A DNA stretch of 64,000 bases from an uncultured Helicobacteraceae bacterium (GTDB lineage Bacteria; Campylobacterota; Campylobacteria; Campylobacterales; Helicobacteraceae). The notes under the pieces were generated by a model. It saw only the letters and a program-made list of their open reading frames with translations, searched no databases and was not told the origin of the DNA. How positions within the stretch are numbered: position 1 is the stretch's first letter; the number at the start of each line of letters is the position of its first letter. The stretch lies in assembly GCA_910578285.1 (NCBI GenBank), contig CAJTQL010000002.1:62001-126000 (forward strand), written 5' to 3'. The position numbers were made by a program, and so were the translations under genes. Shown in pieces: positions 33,743-43,994 of this stretch.

Positions 33743-36190
33743 ATGGAAGAAAGCATTCAGAATATCAAAATCAAACAATCCGTTGAGGAAAGCTATCTTG
33801 AATACTCAATGAGTGTGATTATCGGACGTGCGTTGCCCGATGCGCGCGATGGGCTCAAGCCCGTTCATCGCAGGATTCTTTATGCGATGCATGAGCTAGG
33901 TATGGGCGCGCGTAGCCCACACAAAAAAAGCGCGCGCATTGTCGGGGACGTGATAGGAAAATACCACCCACATGGCGATAGTGCTGTGTATAACGCGCTT
34001 GTACGTATGGCGCAAGATTTTTCGATGCGCTTGCAGCTCATCGATGGGCAGGGCAATTTTGGTTCAATGGACGGCGATAGTGCTGCTGCAATGCGCTATA
34101 CCGAAGCGCGTATGACATTTGCAAGCGAAGAAATTTTGCGCGATATTGAAAAGGAGACTGTTACTTTTATTCCCAATTATGATGGCAGCCAACAAGAACC
34201 CGAAGTATTGCCAAGCAGGATTCCAAATTTGCTCGTTAATGGTAGCAATGGAATCGCAGTGGGTATGGCAACAAACATTCCGCCACATCGCCTAAGCGAG
34301 GTGATTGATGCAACCTTGCATCTCATCGACAATCCCGATTCAAATCTCGCCGAGATTATGGAACATTTGCAGGGTCCTGATTTCCCCACAGGCGGCATTA
34401 TCTATGGCAAACATGGAATCAAAGAAGCCTATCAAACGGGGCGTGGACGTGTCAAGGTGCGAGCCAAAACACATATTGAAAATACAAAAACAAAAGACTT
34501 AATCATCATCGATGAATTGCCTTATCAAGTCAATAAGGCTCGCCTTGTCGAACAGATTGCCGAGCTTGCAAAAGAAAAGGCGATTGAAGGAATCAGTGAA
34601 GTGCGCGATGAGAGCGATAGAGAGGGCGTGCGGGTTGTTGTCGAGCTCAAGCGAGATGCAATGAGTGAGATTGTGCTGAATCATCTCTTTAAATCCACAC
34701 CAATGGAGAGTACTTTTGGAATCATCTTATTAGCCATTTGCGACAAACGTCCCAAAATCTTTACGCTCATTGAGCTTTTACAGCTTTTTATCAACCACCG
34801 CAAGAGTGTGATTATTCGCCGAATCATTTTCGAGCTGCAAAAGGCGCGCGCGCGCGTACATCTACTCGAAGGATTGCGCATTGCGCTCGAGCATATCGAT
34901 GAGATTGTCGCGCTTTTGAAGGCGAGCTCGGACCCAAAAGTTGCCAAAACCGAGATTGTCAATCGCTACACATTGAGCGAGATTCAGGCGCAGGCAATCC
35001 TCGACATGCGTTTGCAGCGTCTCACAGGGCTTGAACGCGACAAAATCGAAAAAGAATATCAAGAATTGCTTGAGCAGATTGCTGGGCTTGAGAAGATTCT
35101 AAAGAGTGAAGAAGAACTCAACAATGTTATCAAAGCCGAGCTATGCGAGGTGCGCGAGAGGTTCTATGACGAGCGGCGCACCGAGATTATCGAAGATTAT
35201 GAAAGTATTGACGAGGAGGATTTAATCCCCGATGAGAATGTTGTTGTAACGATGAGCCACCGCGGTTATGTCAAGCGTGTGCCAATTCGAATCTATGAAA
35301 AACAACACCGAGGCGGCAAGGGCAAGATTGGTGCAAACACACATGATGATGATTTCATTGAGAGATTCTTTGTCTCGAGCACCCATGACACAATCCTTTT
35401 CCTCACCGACAAAGGGCAACTCTATTGGCTCAAAGTCTACAAGATTCCTGAAGCAAGCCGCACAGCGATTGGCAAGGCGGTTGTGAATCTCATCAATCTT
35501 GCAGCAGGCGAGAAGATTAAGGCAACGATTACGACAAAAGACTTTGATAGCAATAAATCGATTGCATTTTTTACAAAAAAGGGCTTGATGAAGCGCACAA
35601 ATCTAAGCGAATTTAAGAATATCCGCTCGACTGGAATCCGCGCGATTAGCCTCGATGATGATGATGAACTTGTGATGGCAAAGATTATTGATAATGAGCA
35701 GGCGCAACAAGTGCTGGTTGTAACATATTATGGTATGGCAGTGCGATTTTTGGCAAACGAAGTGCGCGATACGGGACGCAACACGCGCGGCGTAACGGCG
35801 ATTCGATTCAAAGAAGACAATGACTATGTTACAGGCGCAACGGTGATTGATTCAGAAAGTGAGGAAATTTTGAGCGTGAGCGAGCAAGGAATCGGCAAGC
35901 GCACGCAAGCATGTGAATATCGTATGACCAAGCGCGGCGGTAAGGGTGTGATTGCGATGAAGCTCACACAAAAAACAGGGCAGCTCGTGGGCATTGTGAA
36001 TGTCGATGAAAGCATGGATTTGATGTTGCTCACGGGCAATGGCAAGATGATTCGTGTAGATATGCAAGCCATTCGCAAGGCGGGGCGCAACACAAGCGGT
36101 GTGATTATCGTCAATGTCGCCGAAGGCGAGAAGGTTGTCTCAATTGCTAAATGTCCCAAAGACGAAGAGGAGCAGGCATTGTTACAATGA
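33743..36190 (+). CDS. gyrA: DNA gyrase subunit A
   Basis: 815 residues of the type II topoisomerase A subunit that introduces negative supercoils. SVIIGRALPDARDGLKPVHRRILYAM, KSARIVGDVIGKYHPHGD and the catalytic Tyr in AAMRYTEARM are intact, and the C-terminal beta-pinwheel repeats are present. In the quinolone-resistance region the residues are Ser80 and Asn84, where many relatives have Asp at the second position. The start MEESIQNIKIKQ is taken at ATG 33743; the ribosome site is weak. It overlaps the next gene (ATGA). Confidence 0.95.
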   Translation: MEESIQNIKIKQSVEESYLEYSMSVIIGRALPDARDGLKPVHRRILYAMHELGMGARSPHKKSARIVGDVIGKYHPHGDSAVYNALVRMAQDFSMRLQLIDGQGNFGSMDGDSAAAMRYTEARMTFASEEILRDIEKETVTFIPNYDGSQQEPEVLPSRIPNLLVNGSNGIAVGMATNIPPHRLSEVIDATLHLIDNPDSNLAEIMEHLQGPDFPTGGIIYGKHGIKEAYQTGRGRVKVRAKTHIENTKTKDLIIIDELPYQVNKARLVEQIAELAKEKAIEGISEVRDESDREGVRVVVELKRDAMSEIVLNHLFKSTPMESTFGIILLAICDKRPKIFTLIELLQLFINHRKSVIIRRIIFELQKARARVHLLEGLRIALEHIDEIVALLKASSDPKVAKTEIVNRYTLSEIQAQAILDMRLQRLTGLERDKIEKEYQELLEQIAGLEKILKSEEELNNVIKAELCEVRERFYDERRTEIIEDYESIDEEDLIPDENVVVTMSHRGYVKRVPIRIYEKQHRGGKGKIGANTHDDDFIERFFVSSTHDTILFLTDKGQLYWLKVYKIPEASRTAIGKAVVNLINLAAGEKIKATITTKDFDSNKSIAFFTKKGLMKRTNLSEFKNIRSTGIRAISLDDDDELVMAKIIDNEQAQQVLVVTYYGMAVRFLANEVRDTGRNTRGVTAIRFKEDNDYVTGATVIDSESEEILSVSEQGIGKRTQACEYRMTKRGGKGVIAMKLTQKTGQLVGIVNVDESMDLMLLTGNGKMIRVDMQAIRKAGRNTSGVIIVNVAEGEKVVSIAKCPKDEEEQALLQ

Positions 36191-36579
36191 GAATCTGTGT
36201 TGGCATGCTCATGCTTGCTTGTGCCTATGCGCATGATTTCTATATCTTTTCGTATCGCGCCGCAATGCGCAATGGCATGCTGATTAATGAAGATTACAAC
36301 ATCGCACGGAGTATGAGCATTCCCAAAGTGTTTGCGGTTAAAGCCACATGTGAGATTGGCGAGCCGCTTGGCGAGCTCACGGTTTATTATCGTCTGCGCA
36401 CAGCAAAAGATGCGATGCTCTTGTGTTTCATGCGCAATGGAATCGGGCTGCGAGATGACACTATGGTGCTCAATCTCGCGAGCCGCTCGACAACCACGCT
36501 TTGGATTGCGCCAGTGGTGTTGCGCGCGCGTGAGATTGACGGCTATGCAGTCGTTGAAATCTTAGACATAAAGGAGTAG
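36187..36579 (+). CDS. secreted hypothetical protein between gyrA and flgR
   Basis: 130 residues, signal peptide MRICVGMLMLACAYA, then a mature beta-rich domain. Start ATG 36187 overlaps the gyrA stop by 4 bp and is preferred to an in-frame Met 12 codons earlier inside gyrA. The same position between gyrA and flgR holds a hypothetical gene in H. pylori (HP0702). Function unknown; location suggests a flagellar or envelope connection only by neighbourhood. Confidence 0.75.
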   Translation: MRICVGMLMLACAYAHDFYIFSYRAAMRNGMLINEDYNIARSMSIPKVFAVKATCEIGEPLGELTVYYRLRTAKDAMLLCFMRNGIGLRDDTMVLNLASRSTTTLWIAPVVLRAREIDGYAVVEILDIKE

Positions 36580-36582
36580 CAG

Positions 36583-37725
36583 ATGAAAATTGCGATTATC
36601 GAAGATGATATTAATATGCGCAAATCGCTCGAGATTGCTTTGGGTGAATATCCCGAGTTTCAAATCGTTGCGTTCAAAAATGCTAAAGACGCGCTCAAAA
36701 AGCTTGATGATAGTTTTGAGCTGATTATTACCGATATTAATATGCCCGGAATGGACGGAATCGAGTTTTTGGAGCAGCTCAATGGGCGTTATGAGGCGAT
36801 TATCATCACAGGTAACGCGACTTTGAACAAGGCAATCGAATCGATTCGGCTAGGTGTCAAGGATTTTCTGACGAAGCCTTTCGAGGTCGAAACGCTCATT
36901 GCCGCGATTCGACGTTCGGCAAAGGCGCAAAAGGTGCAGAGCAAGAATCCAATTGAGAATAATTCAAACAAGGATTTCATCGCGACTTCGCCAACCTTTG
37001 AAAAAGTTCTCAAAGTCGTCTCAAAAGCCGCAAATACCGATGCTTCTATCTTGCTTTTGGGCGAGAGCGGCGTGGGCAAAGAGGTGCTTGCACAATATAT
37101 TCACAACAATTCGCCTCGCGCTAAAGCGCCCTTTGTTGCTATCAATATGGCGGCTATCCCCGACAATCTGCTCGAATCCGAGCTGTTTGGCTACGAAAAG
37201 GGCGCTTTTACAGACGCCACAGAAGGACACAGCGGCAAGTTTGAAGCCGCACATGGCGGGACGATTTTCCTTGATGAAATCGGCGAAATGCCGCTTGGGT
37301 TGCAGGCGAAGATTCTACGTGTTTTGCAAGAAAGAGAGATTGTGCGGCTTGGCAGTAGCAAGCCGATTAAGGTCGAGTTTCGCATTGTCTCTGCAACAAA
37401 TGCAAATATCCAACAAAAAATCAAAAATCATGAATTTCGCGAAGATCTCTTCTTTCGTCTCCAAACCATTCCTGTGCAGATTCCGCCCTTGCGCGAGCGC
37501 AAAGAGGAGATTTTGCCTTTGTGTGAGGCAAAGCTTGCTGAAGTCTGTATGCAATATGGTTTTGCGCCCAAAACATTAAGCCAAGAATCCAAAGATTGCC
37601 TGCTTGCGTACAATTGGCCTGGAAATATTCGTGAGCTCCTTTCTGTTGTCGAACGTGCCGCAATTTTGAGCGAAAACAATGAGATTAACACCGAAGATTT
37701 ATTTCTTTCAAGCCGAAGCGGCTAG
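36583..37725 (+). CDS. flgR: sigma-54 response regulator FlgR
   Basis: 380 residues. The receiver domain has acidic residues D8-D9, phospho-acceptor Asp51 in IITDINMPG, and Lys98 in TKPF. The AAA+ sigma-54-activating domain has Walker A GESGVGKE at 160-167, GAFTDA at 207-212 for RpoN contact, and Walker B DEIGEMP at 231. The protein ends soon after the AAA+ domain (NTEDLFLSSRSG) with no helix-turn-helix, as known for H. pylori FlgR, which acts from solution. It would activate the sigma-54 promoter upstream of the flagellin-like gene. Confidence 0.93.
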   Translation: MKIAIIEDDINMRKSLEIALGEYPEFQIVAFKNAKDALKKLDDSFELIITDINMPGMDGIEFLEQLNGRYEAIIITGNATLNKAIESIRLGVKDFLTKPFEVETLIAAIRRSAKAQKVQSKNPIENNSNKDFIATSPTFEKVLKVVSKAANTDASILLLGESGVGKEVLAQYIHNNSPRAKAPFVAINMAAIPDNLLESELFGYEKGAFTDATEGHSGKFEAAHGGTIFLDEIGEMPLGLQAKILRVLQEREIVRLGSSKPIKVEFRIVSATNANIQQKIKNHEFREDLFFRLQTIPVQIPPLRERKEEILPLCEAKLAEVCMQYGFAPKTLSQESKDCLLAYNWPGNIRELLSVVERAAILSENNEINTEDLFLSSRSG

Positions 37726-37745
37726 ACACTACACAAAGGATTTTT

Positions 37746-38273
37746 ATGTATTTTTTATTTTTTTTCTCTCTTTTGCTCGCACCACTCTTTGGGGCTTTTG
37801 AGACACTCAAAACCTTGCAGGGCGACTTCATGCAAGAGATTACCACACTTGAGGGCGAAACGATTGTCTATCATGGCAAACTTTATCTCAAAAAGCCCGT
37901 ACATGTGCGCTGGGACTATGTCTCTCCGACAACTAAACATCTCTATTTCGATGGCAAGGAAGCGATGATTTATGAGCCCAAGCTCGAGCAGGTAACGATT
38001 ATCACAATCGATGATAAGGTGCTTGATTTTTCTGCGCTTTTGCGTAACGCAAAGAAGCAAAAAGACGGGCGCTACCGCGCGATGATTGAGGGCAAAGAAT
38101 ATGTCTTGAATGTCGATTCTAAAGAGCTGCCCGCGAGCATTGAATATCTCGATGAATTTGAGAATCGCGTCAAGATTGTGTTTGAGAATTGCCGCTCAAA
38201 TGCGAAAATCGCCGATTCTATCTTTGAATTTGAGCCGCCAAGCCATGTTGACATCGTTCGGCACAATCGCTAG
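37746..38273 (+). CDS. lolA: LolA-like outer-membrane lipoprotein carrier
   Basis: 175 residues with a signal peptide (MYFLFFFSLLLAPLFGAF). The LolA fold shows TLQGDFMQEI, LYLKKPVHVRWDYVSP, YFDGKEAMIYEPKLEQVTI and FELEPP-like FEFEPPSHVD. It shuttles lipoproteins across the periplasm. AAAGGATTTTT precedes the ATG. lolA followed by secA is the order in H. pylori. A promoter-like TAAAAT occurs before secA. Confidence 0.88.
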   Translation: MYFLFFFSLLLAPLFGAFETLKTLQGDFMQEITTLEGETIVYHGKLYLKKPVHVRWDYVSPTTKHLYFDGKEAMIYEPKLEQVTIITIDDKVLDFSALLRNAKKQKDGRYRAMIEGKEYVLNVDSKELPASIEYLDEFENRVKIVFENCRSNAKIADSIFEFEPPSHVDIVRHNR

Positions 38274-38329
38274 ATTCTTATGGCTGATTTTATGCTAAAA
38301 TTCGCAATTATCGAACAAAGGGTTTATAG

Positions 38330-40891
38330 ATGATTCAACGCATTTTCGCTTCTATTTTTGGCAGCACAAATGACCGACAAATTAAGCTGTATCGCAAAAA
38401 AATTCAACGTATCAACGAGCTCGAATCTCATTATCAAAGCATGAATGATAGTGAGCTTCGCGCTGCATTTGACGCCTTGCGCCAAAAGGCGCGCGAGGGG
38501 CAGAGCCTCGATTCTCTTTTGCCCGATAGCTTTGCGATAACGCGCGAGGCAAGCCGCCGCATTTTGAACATGCGCCATTTTGATGTGCAGCTGATTGGCG
38601 GAATGGTGCTGCATGAATGCAAGATTGCCGAGATGAAAACGGGCGAGGGCAAGACGCTTGTTGCGACATTGCCTGTTGTGTTGAATGCCATGACAGGTCA
38701 TGGCGTGCATATTGTTACCGTGAATGATTATCTTGCCAAGCGCGATTGCAACGAGCTCGCGCCATTGTATGAATTCTTGGGTTATTCTGTGGGTGTTGTT
38801 ACGAGCGATTGTGTCGATGACGCACAGCGAATCGAGGTATACAAATGCGACATCACCTATGGCACAAACAATGAATTTGGCTTTGATTATCTGCGCGATA
38901 ACATGAAATACGCGCTAGACGACAAGGTGCAACGCACACATCATTACGCAATTGTCGATGAGGTGGATTCGATTCTGATTGACGAAGCGCGCACGCCGCT
39001 CATTATTTCAGGACCAGCTAACCATAAGCTTGAACATTACAAAAAGGCGAATGAAATCGCGCTCAAGCTCGTTGTCGATGAGGATTTTAGTATTGACGAA
39101 AAAAATCGTGTGATTCTGATTACCGAAAGCGGCGTGAGCAAGGCGCAGGCAGGATTTGAGATTGAGAATCTCTATAGCATTGATAATGCGATTCTCGCAC
39201 ATCAGCTCGACCAAGCCTTGAAGGCGAACTATCTCTTTACCAAAGATAAAGATTATGTCGTCCAAAATGGCGAAGTTGTGATTGTTGATGAATTTACAGG
39301 ACGCTTGAGTGTTGGGCGGCGCTTTAGCGAGGGCTTGCACCAAGCACTCGAGGCAAAGGAGGGTGTGGCGATTAAGGAAGAGACGCAGACGCTCGCTGAT
39401 ATTACCTTTCAAAATTATTTTCGTCTTTATGACAAGCTCGCTGGAATGACAGGCACAGCCCAAACGGAGGCGACAGAGTTTTTGCAAATCTATGGGCTTG
39501 AGGTTGTGAGCATTCCCACGAATGTGCCGATTCGGCGGCAAGATTTGAACGATTTGATTTATAGTACAGAAAAAGAAAAATTTAACGCTGTGATTGCCAA
39601 GATTGCCGAGCTCAACGCGCGCGGGCAGCCCGTGCTCGTGGGCACGGCTTCGATTGAGAAGAGCGAGATTCTGCATGCGCTGCTCAAAAAGCAGCGGATT
39701 CCGCATACGGTACTCAACGCCAAGCAGCATGCCAAAGAAGCGGAGATTATCAAAGATGCGGGCACAAAGGGCGCTGTAACGATTGCAACAAATATGGCAG
39801 GACGTGGCGTGGATATTAAGATTACAGATGAGATTCGCGAGCTCGGTGGGCTCTATATTATCGGCACAGAACGGCACGAAAGCCGCCGAATTGACAATCA
39901 GCTTCGTGGGCGCAGTGGGCGGCAAGGCGACCCGGGCGCAAGCCAATTCTACTTGAGCCTCGAAGACAACTTGTTGCGTATTTTTGGCAGCGAGAAGATT
40001 CAAGGAATCATGCACAAGCTTGGGCTCAAAGAGGGCGAGCATATCGAATCGCGGCTTGTTACGCGCTCAGTGGAAAAGGCGCAAAAAAAAGTCGAAGAGC
40101 GCAATTTTATGGCACGCAAGCATTTGCTTGAATATGACGATGTCGCCAACGAGCAGCGCAAGGCTGTGTATCGGTTGCGCAACGAGCTGCTCACGCCCGA
40201 TTATGATTTGAGCGAACGGATTGTTGACAATCGCCAAAGCAGCGTTGAGAATCTGCTGCGCAAAAGCGAGATTTTCGAGGAGAGCGAGCCCGAGACATTT
40301 GCGCTCGACAAGCTTGCTGCGCATTTTCAAGAGGAATATAATATGCCCATGCCCGACAATATCGCGCATGGCAGCTTCGAGGAGCTCAAAATCGCGTTGC
40401 TCGCCGTCTTGGAATACGCTTATGACGAGAAATTTGCCATTGCGGGCGAGCAGCGCGGGCAGATTGAGCGCATTATTTATCTGCAGATTCTCGACCAACT
40501 CTGGCGCGAGCATCTCTACCTGATGGACAATCTCAAGACCGGAATCGGGCTGCGCGGTTACAACCAAAAAGACCCGCTCGTCGAGTACAAGAAGGAGAGC
40601 TATAATCTGTTCCTCGAGCTGATTGAGAATATCAAACTCGAGGCAATTAAGGCATTGCAAAGTGTGCAGTTGCGCAAACGTGAGGAGATTGACGAAGAGC
40701 TGCAAAAGAGCACACAAGAGCTCAAGGACAGCGTGGGTGAAACACAGCTTAGCACAGACGAGAGCCCCGCGTTAAGCACCAAAAAGCCTGCACGTAATGA
40801 TCCATGCCCATGTGGCAGCGGTAAGAAATATAAAAATTGCCACGGGGCAAGCGGACCCAAGAAGGGGATTGCGGCGCGAAACGAGGGGTAA
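38330..40891 (+). CDS. secA: preprotein translocase ATPase SecA
   Basis: 853 residues of the Sec translocase motor. Walker A MKTGEGKT near 102-109, VDEVDSILIDEARTPLIISG (DEAD-like), GRSGRQGDPG and a C-terminal zinc-binding SEC-C motif CPCGSGKKYKNCHG starting near residue 826. Length and domain order are normal. It is the last gene before the accessory island; a hairpin follows at 40969. Confidence 0.97.
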   Translation: MIQRIFASIFGSTNDRQIKLYRKKIQRINELESHYQSMNDSELRAAFDALRQKAREGQSLDSLLPDSFAITREASRRILNMRHFDVQLIGGMVLHECKIAEMKTGEGKTLVATLPVVLNAMTGHGVHIVTVNDYLAKRDCNELAPLYEFLGYSVGVVTSDCVDDAQRIEVYKCDITYGTNNEFGFDYLRDNMKYALDDKVQRTHHYAIVDEVDSILIDEARTPLIISGPANHKLEHYKKANEIALKLVVDEDFSIDEKNRVILITESGVSKAQAGFEIENLYSIDNAILAHQLDQALKANYLFTKDKDYVVQNGEVVIVDEFTGRLSVGRRFSEGLHQALEAKEGVAIKEETQTLADITFQNYFRLYDKLAGMTGTAQTEATEFLQIYGLEVVSIPTNVPIRRQDLNDLIYSTEKEKFNAVIAKIAELNARGQPVLVGTASIEKSEILHALLKKQRIPHTVLNAKQHAKEAEIIKDAGTKGAVTIATNMAGRGVDIKITDEIRELGGLYIIGTERHESRRIDNQLRGRSGRQGDPGASQFYLSLEDNLLRIFGSEKIQGIMHKLGLKEGEHIESRLVTRSVEKAQKKVEERNFMARKHLLEYDDVANEQRKAVYRLRNELLTPDYDLSERIVDNRQSSVENLLRKSEIFEESEPETFALDKLAAHFQEEYNMPMPDNIAHGSFEELKIALLAVLEYAYDEKFAIAGEQRGQIERIIYLQILDQLWREHLYLMDNLKTGIGLRGYNQKDPLVEYKKESYNLFLELIENIKLEAIKALQSVQLRKREEIDEELQKSTQELKDSVGETQLSTDESPALSTKKPARNDPCPCGSGKKYKNCHGASGPKKGIAARNEG

Positions 40892-40968
40892 GGGGAATTG
40901 GAGGATTGAAACAAGGAGAATCGACTGAAAAAGGCTTGAATCCTATCACCAACAGATGACAAATAATC

Positions 40969-40992
40969 AACTTCGCTGAAGTTAATTTTCAT
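40969..40992 (+). terminator. putative terminator after secA
   Basis: AACTTC-gct-GAAGTT stem followed by AATTTTC, 78 bp after secA and before the AT-rich island. The stem is short, so confidence is moderate. Confidence 0.4.
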
Positions 40993-41020
40993 AATCAAAG
41001 AGTTTCAAAAGGAAAAAATA

Positions 41021-42721
41021 TTGCGATTAGAATCTGTTGTTTTGATAGCCATGCTTTGTGTTTTTACTTATGTTGGATTCTTTGTAGGTTTGTATCTATT
41101 TGAATTGAGTGCCATGAATGTCGCGCTTATCATTTTTATTTTGGGGCTGATTTGCGCAAAATTTGTCTTTCCTATGATGATAAAAGCCAAAGTAAATCAA
41201 AAGAATAAAGAATCTAACAAAGAGGCACATACAACGAAAAGAGCAAAAGAAAAAGCCATAAGGATAGAGGCGCAAGATAGGAGTGATGAGTCTATTGAGA
41301 TAACATTTCCAGAGGAACAAGGGCAAGAAAGCTTAGTGAAAGATACATTAAACTTAAAGCAAGTAGTGAGCGACCCAAACTCTATTTACCACACAATAAT
41401 CCACAACAAAAGGACTTTGCTTGATTTTCTTTTTATGCAAAGCAAAAAGAGCGGGAGAATCCCAAATATCGCTCTTTTCTTTGGCTTGGATTGTAAAATT
41501 AAGAAAAAAGACATTAAAGCTGTTTTGGACGCGTTTAATATCAGTTTTTATGATGAAAATATAAATGAGAATTTTAAAAGAAGCTTTGCATTTATCACAC
41601 AAGCAAAGGCTGATTATGGGTTGATTGTGCTAGAAAAAGAAAGCGGAGAGCTTATTGATGTCATTCTTGCTAATGAAACGATAAATAATATATATGATTT
41701 AAGTCTTGAAATCTGGAATCTCTTTGAAAATGCTAACCCTTATCCACAGGTAAAAAGCTTAAGTGGTAAGAGTTGTCTGCTTTTGTATGATAACTTTATC
41801 ACGCGATATAGTGGGGATATATACTTTCATATGGGTAGCATTAGCTCACTTGATATAAGAGAAAGGCTTAAAGATAAAAGGGAGCAAAATATCTTTGGCT
41901 ATATAGAGCGAGGCGTATCAAGTGGCATTGATAGTAGCGAATGTGAATACAATAAGGAACAAGCACAAAAGGCATTAAGGGCTTTAAGTGAGTATTTTGA
42001 TGATGATATGTTGGCTTTTGTCAATACGACTAGCTTTAATGCACCCTTTAGTGCGCTAGTCAAAGATAATGGCAAAAAGCTACAAGTGCTGTTTTTTAGC
42101 GATGAATACGATTCTAATGGAGTAGATGTTGATAATAATTTTTTTACTGACCCTTATCTAGCCCTGCTTGATACACTAGGAGAAGAGGAGGAAATTTATG
42201 CGGAATCGCTTTATGGTGTAAATTTATTAGAACCAAAAGAACAAGCAGAATCTATGCAAGATAATGAAAAAGACGACAATAAAGAGCAGAATTGGGACTT
42301 CAAGGCAGATTCTTTTCATATAAAATCCTTTGATATGACAAAAGCCATTATACAATCGGTAAGAAATGCAAGTAATGCAATGGAGCAAGATATTGAAGAA
42401 TACGATGAAGTAAGCAGTGAGCATAAGGAAATGTATCTGCAAAAAGAGAAGCAAAATGCGTTTATTGCAGTTTTCAAACTCTCAAATGAGGAGTATGCAA
42501 AACTCACACCAAAAGACTTTCAAAATTACCAAAAAGAGCTCAACTCCTTGATTAAGAATTTTGTCATTGCCATTGAACATTTTGAGGAGGAATTAGAGGT
42601 AGAATATACGCAAAACTTGCGCAATATACTAGAGGATAAAAAGAGCGTTATTTTTGTAGAGAGTTTTCTCCCGTTAAGCTTACCAAAGAGTTTAAGATTT
42701 TTGAGTGGGGAATCTAAATAA
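41021..42721 (+). CDS. large hypothetical protein with N-terminal TM anchor
   Basis: 566 residues, unrecognised. Two hydrophobic segments at the N-terminus (about 6-25 and 33-52), then a highly charged cytoplasmic region. The middle (NIALFFGLDCKIKKKDIKAVLDAF and on to GLIVLEKESGELIDVILAN) resembles DUF4261-like or immunity-type folds only by eye. Lys/Glu/Asn-rich, much more AT-rich than flanking genes, consistent with horizontal acquisition. The start is TTG 41021 with AAAAGGA upstream. It is the first gene of the island and probably an operon with 42746 and 43995. Confidence 0.6.
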   Translation: MRLESVVLIAMLCVFTYVGFFVGLYLFELSAMNVALIIFILGLICAKFVFPMMIKAKVNQKNKESNKEAHTTKRAKEKAIRIEAQDRSDESIEITFPEEQGQESLVKDTLNLKQVVSDPNSIYHTIIHNKRTLLDFLFMQSKKSGRIPNIALFFGLDCKIKKKDIKAVLDAFNISFYDENINENFKRSFAFITQAKADYGLIVLEKESGELIDVILANETINNIYDLSLEIWNLFENANPYPQVKSLSGKSCLLLYDNFITRYSGDIYFHMGSISSLDIRERLKDKREQNIFGYIERGVSSGIDSSECEYNKEQAQKALRALSEYFDDDMLAFVNTTSFNAPFSALVKDNGKKLQVLFFSDEYDSNGVDVDNNFFTDPYLALLDTLGEEEEIYAESLYGVNLLEPKEQAESMQDNEKDDNKEQNWDFKADSFHIKSFDMTKAIIQSVRNASNAMEQDIEEYDEVSSEHKEMYLQKEKQNAFIAVFKLSNEEYAKLTPKDFQNYQKELNSLIKNFVIAIEHFEEELEVEYTQNLRNILEDKKSVIFVESFLPLSLPKSLRFLSGESK

Positions 42722-42745
42722 TTACTTAAAGGAGCGAATCGCACT

Positions 42746-43867
42746 TTGTTTTTGAATCTTATAAGAGCTGGAGCAGAGGTAGAATGGGAGCTTGTGGAAC
42801 AAGCGGAAAATGCCGCACAATGGTATATTTCATCACAGCTGCAAAGATACAATCTCTATCAAGCATTGCGAAAAAACAAAGATTCTAAACTTTATGATGA
42901 AAAATATTCCATAAGTGATGAGCAAAAAGAAGCCTTTGTGCTTTCACTTCCTACAACCAAAATCCTACAAGAACTTTGTGCGATTCTTAGGTCTGCCTAT
43001 TATACAGATGGCACGGTGCAAATAAGGGCTTTGCAAAGTCTCGTGCAAGAATCCGAACTTGATGAGTGGATTTTGCCTCAATATGAGGAACTTTTCATAG
43101 GTGGGGAAGCTACCAATTATGATTGGCAATTACTTTCTTATGAGAGGGTGCAAAATCAGCAAAACTATGATGAAGCCTATAATGCAACCATAGAAAAACT
43201 TAAAAAATCTCTACAATCTGGAGAGCAAACACTCTTTTATGAGGATATTTTAAAATATGAAGATTCTCTAAAAAATAGGGTAGATTCTCAAATACTACAC
43301 AAAAGAGGCAAAGCAAAAAGACAAATGGGTAATAAAGAGGCAGATAGCACAGACAGAGAGGGTGCTTATGATATGCTTTTTAAGGCAATTATGCTTTCAG
43401 ATTTTGATTTATTTCAAGAGGCAATCGCTAATGGAGCAGACGCAAATGGTGTAGTAAGTGCAAAACAAGCGGAGAGCGAACTTGCAAGGGAGCAATATTT
43501 GTGTGAAGAGGGTGCAAGTCATTATGCTATGGCGGTTGGCAAAATTTTAGATTGCATAGCACTTGATGATGAGGATTTGAGTGAGGAATCTTTGAAAGAA
43601 GAATGTGAGGAAAGCTTTAAGATTGTCTATGCGATGAGGGATTTAAATCCCTGCAATGAGGCATTAGAATTTACAAAAGAAATGCTGCAAGATACACACG
43701 ATGACTGGTGGTATGAAGCTTACAAAGAAGCTGATGAGTTTGGCTATGAAGGCGATTTAGATGATGAGGAGGCACTGCATACTTGGCTAAGAAATCATAA
43801 GCCTTTAACATACTTTGAAGTGCTAGGCAAAGAGCTAGGTTTGGATTTGAAATTAAGCTGGGAATGA
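42746..43867 (+). CDS. hypothetical charged protein with ankyrin-like motif
   Basis: 373 residues, no signal or TM. Helix-rich and acidic. DMLFKAIMLSDFDLFQEAIANGADANGVVS looks like one ankyrin-type repeat. The start is TTG at about 42746, 24 bp after the previous stop, with AAAGGAG upstream; a second TTG two codons later is also possible. Unrecognised; context suggests an immunity or adaptor protein of an effector module. Confidence 0.55.
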   Translation: MFLNLIRAGAEVEWELVEQAENAAQWYISSQLQRYNLYQALRKNKDSKLYDEKYSISDEQKEAFVLSLPTTKILQELCAILRSAYYTDGTVQIRALQSLVQESELDEWILPQYEELFIGGEATNYDWQLLSYERVQNQQNYDEAYNATIEKLKKSLQSGEQTLFYEDILKYEDSLKNRVDSQILHKRGKAKRQMGNKEADSTDREGAYDMLFKAIMLSDFDLFQEAIANGADANGVVSAKQAESELAREQYLCEEGASHYAMAVGKILDCIALDDEDLSEESLKEECEESFKIVYAMRDLNPCNEALEFTKEMLQDTHDDWWYEAYKEADEFGYEGDLDDEEALHTWLRNHKPLTYFEVLGKELGLDLKLSWE

Positions 43868-43994
43868 AATTAAGGTATTAAGTTTTAAGGAGACAATGGA
43901 TACATCGATTCTTTTAAGGATATTAAGAGTATTTAAAATTAAATTTCTTAGTATTTGATGCTAGGAATAAACTTACAAACTATGAGGAGAACAA

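Noticed and set aside
43896..43958. ATG with AAGGAG giving a 20-residue peptide between two island genes.
   Set aside because: Good ribosome site but too short to support, with no signal or conserved pattern; probably a gene remnant.
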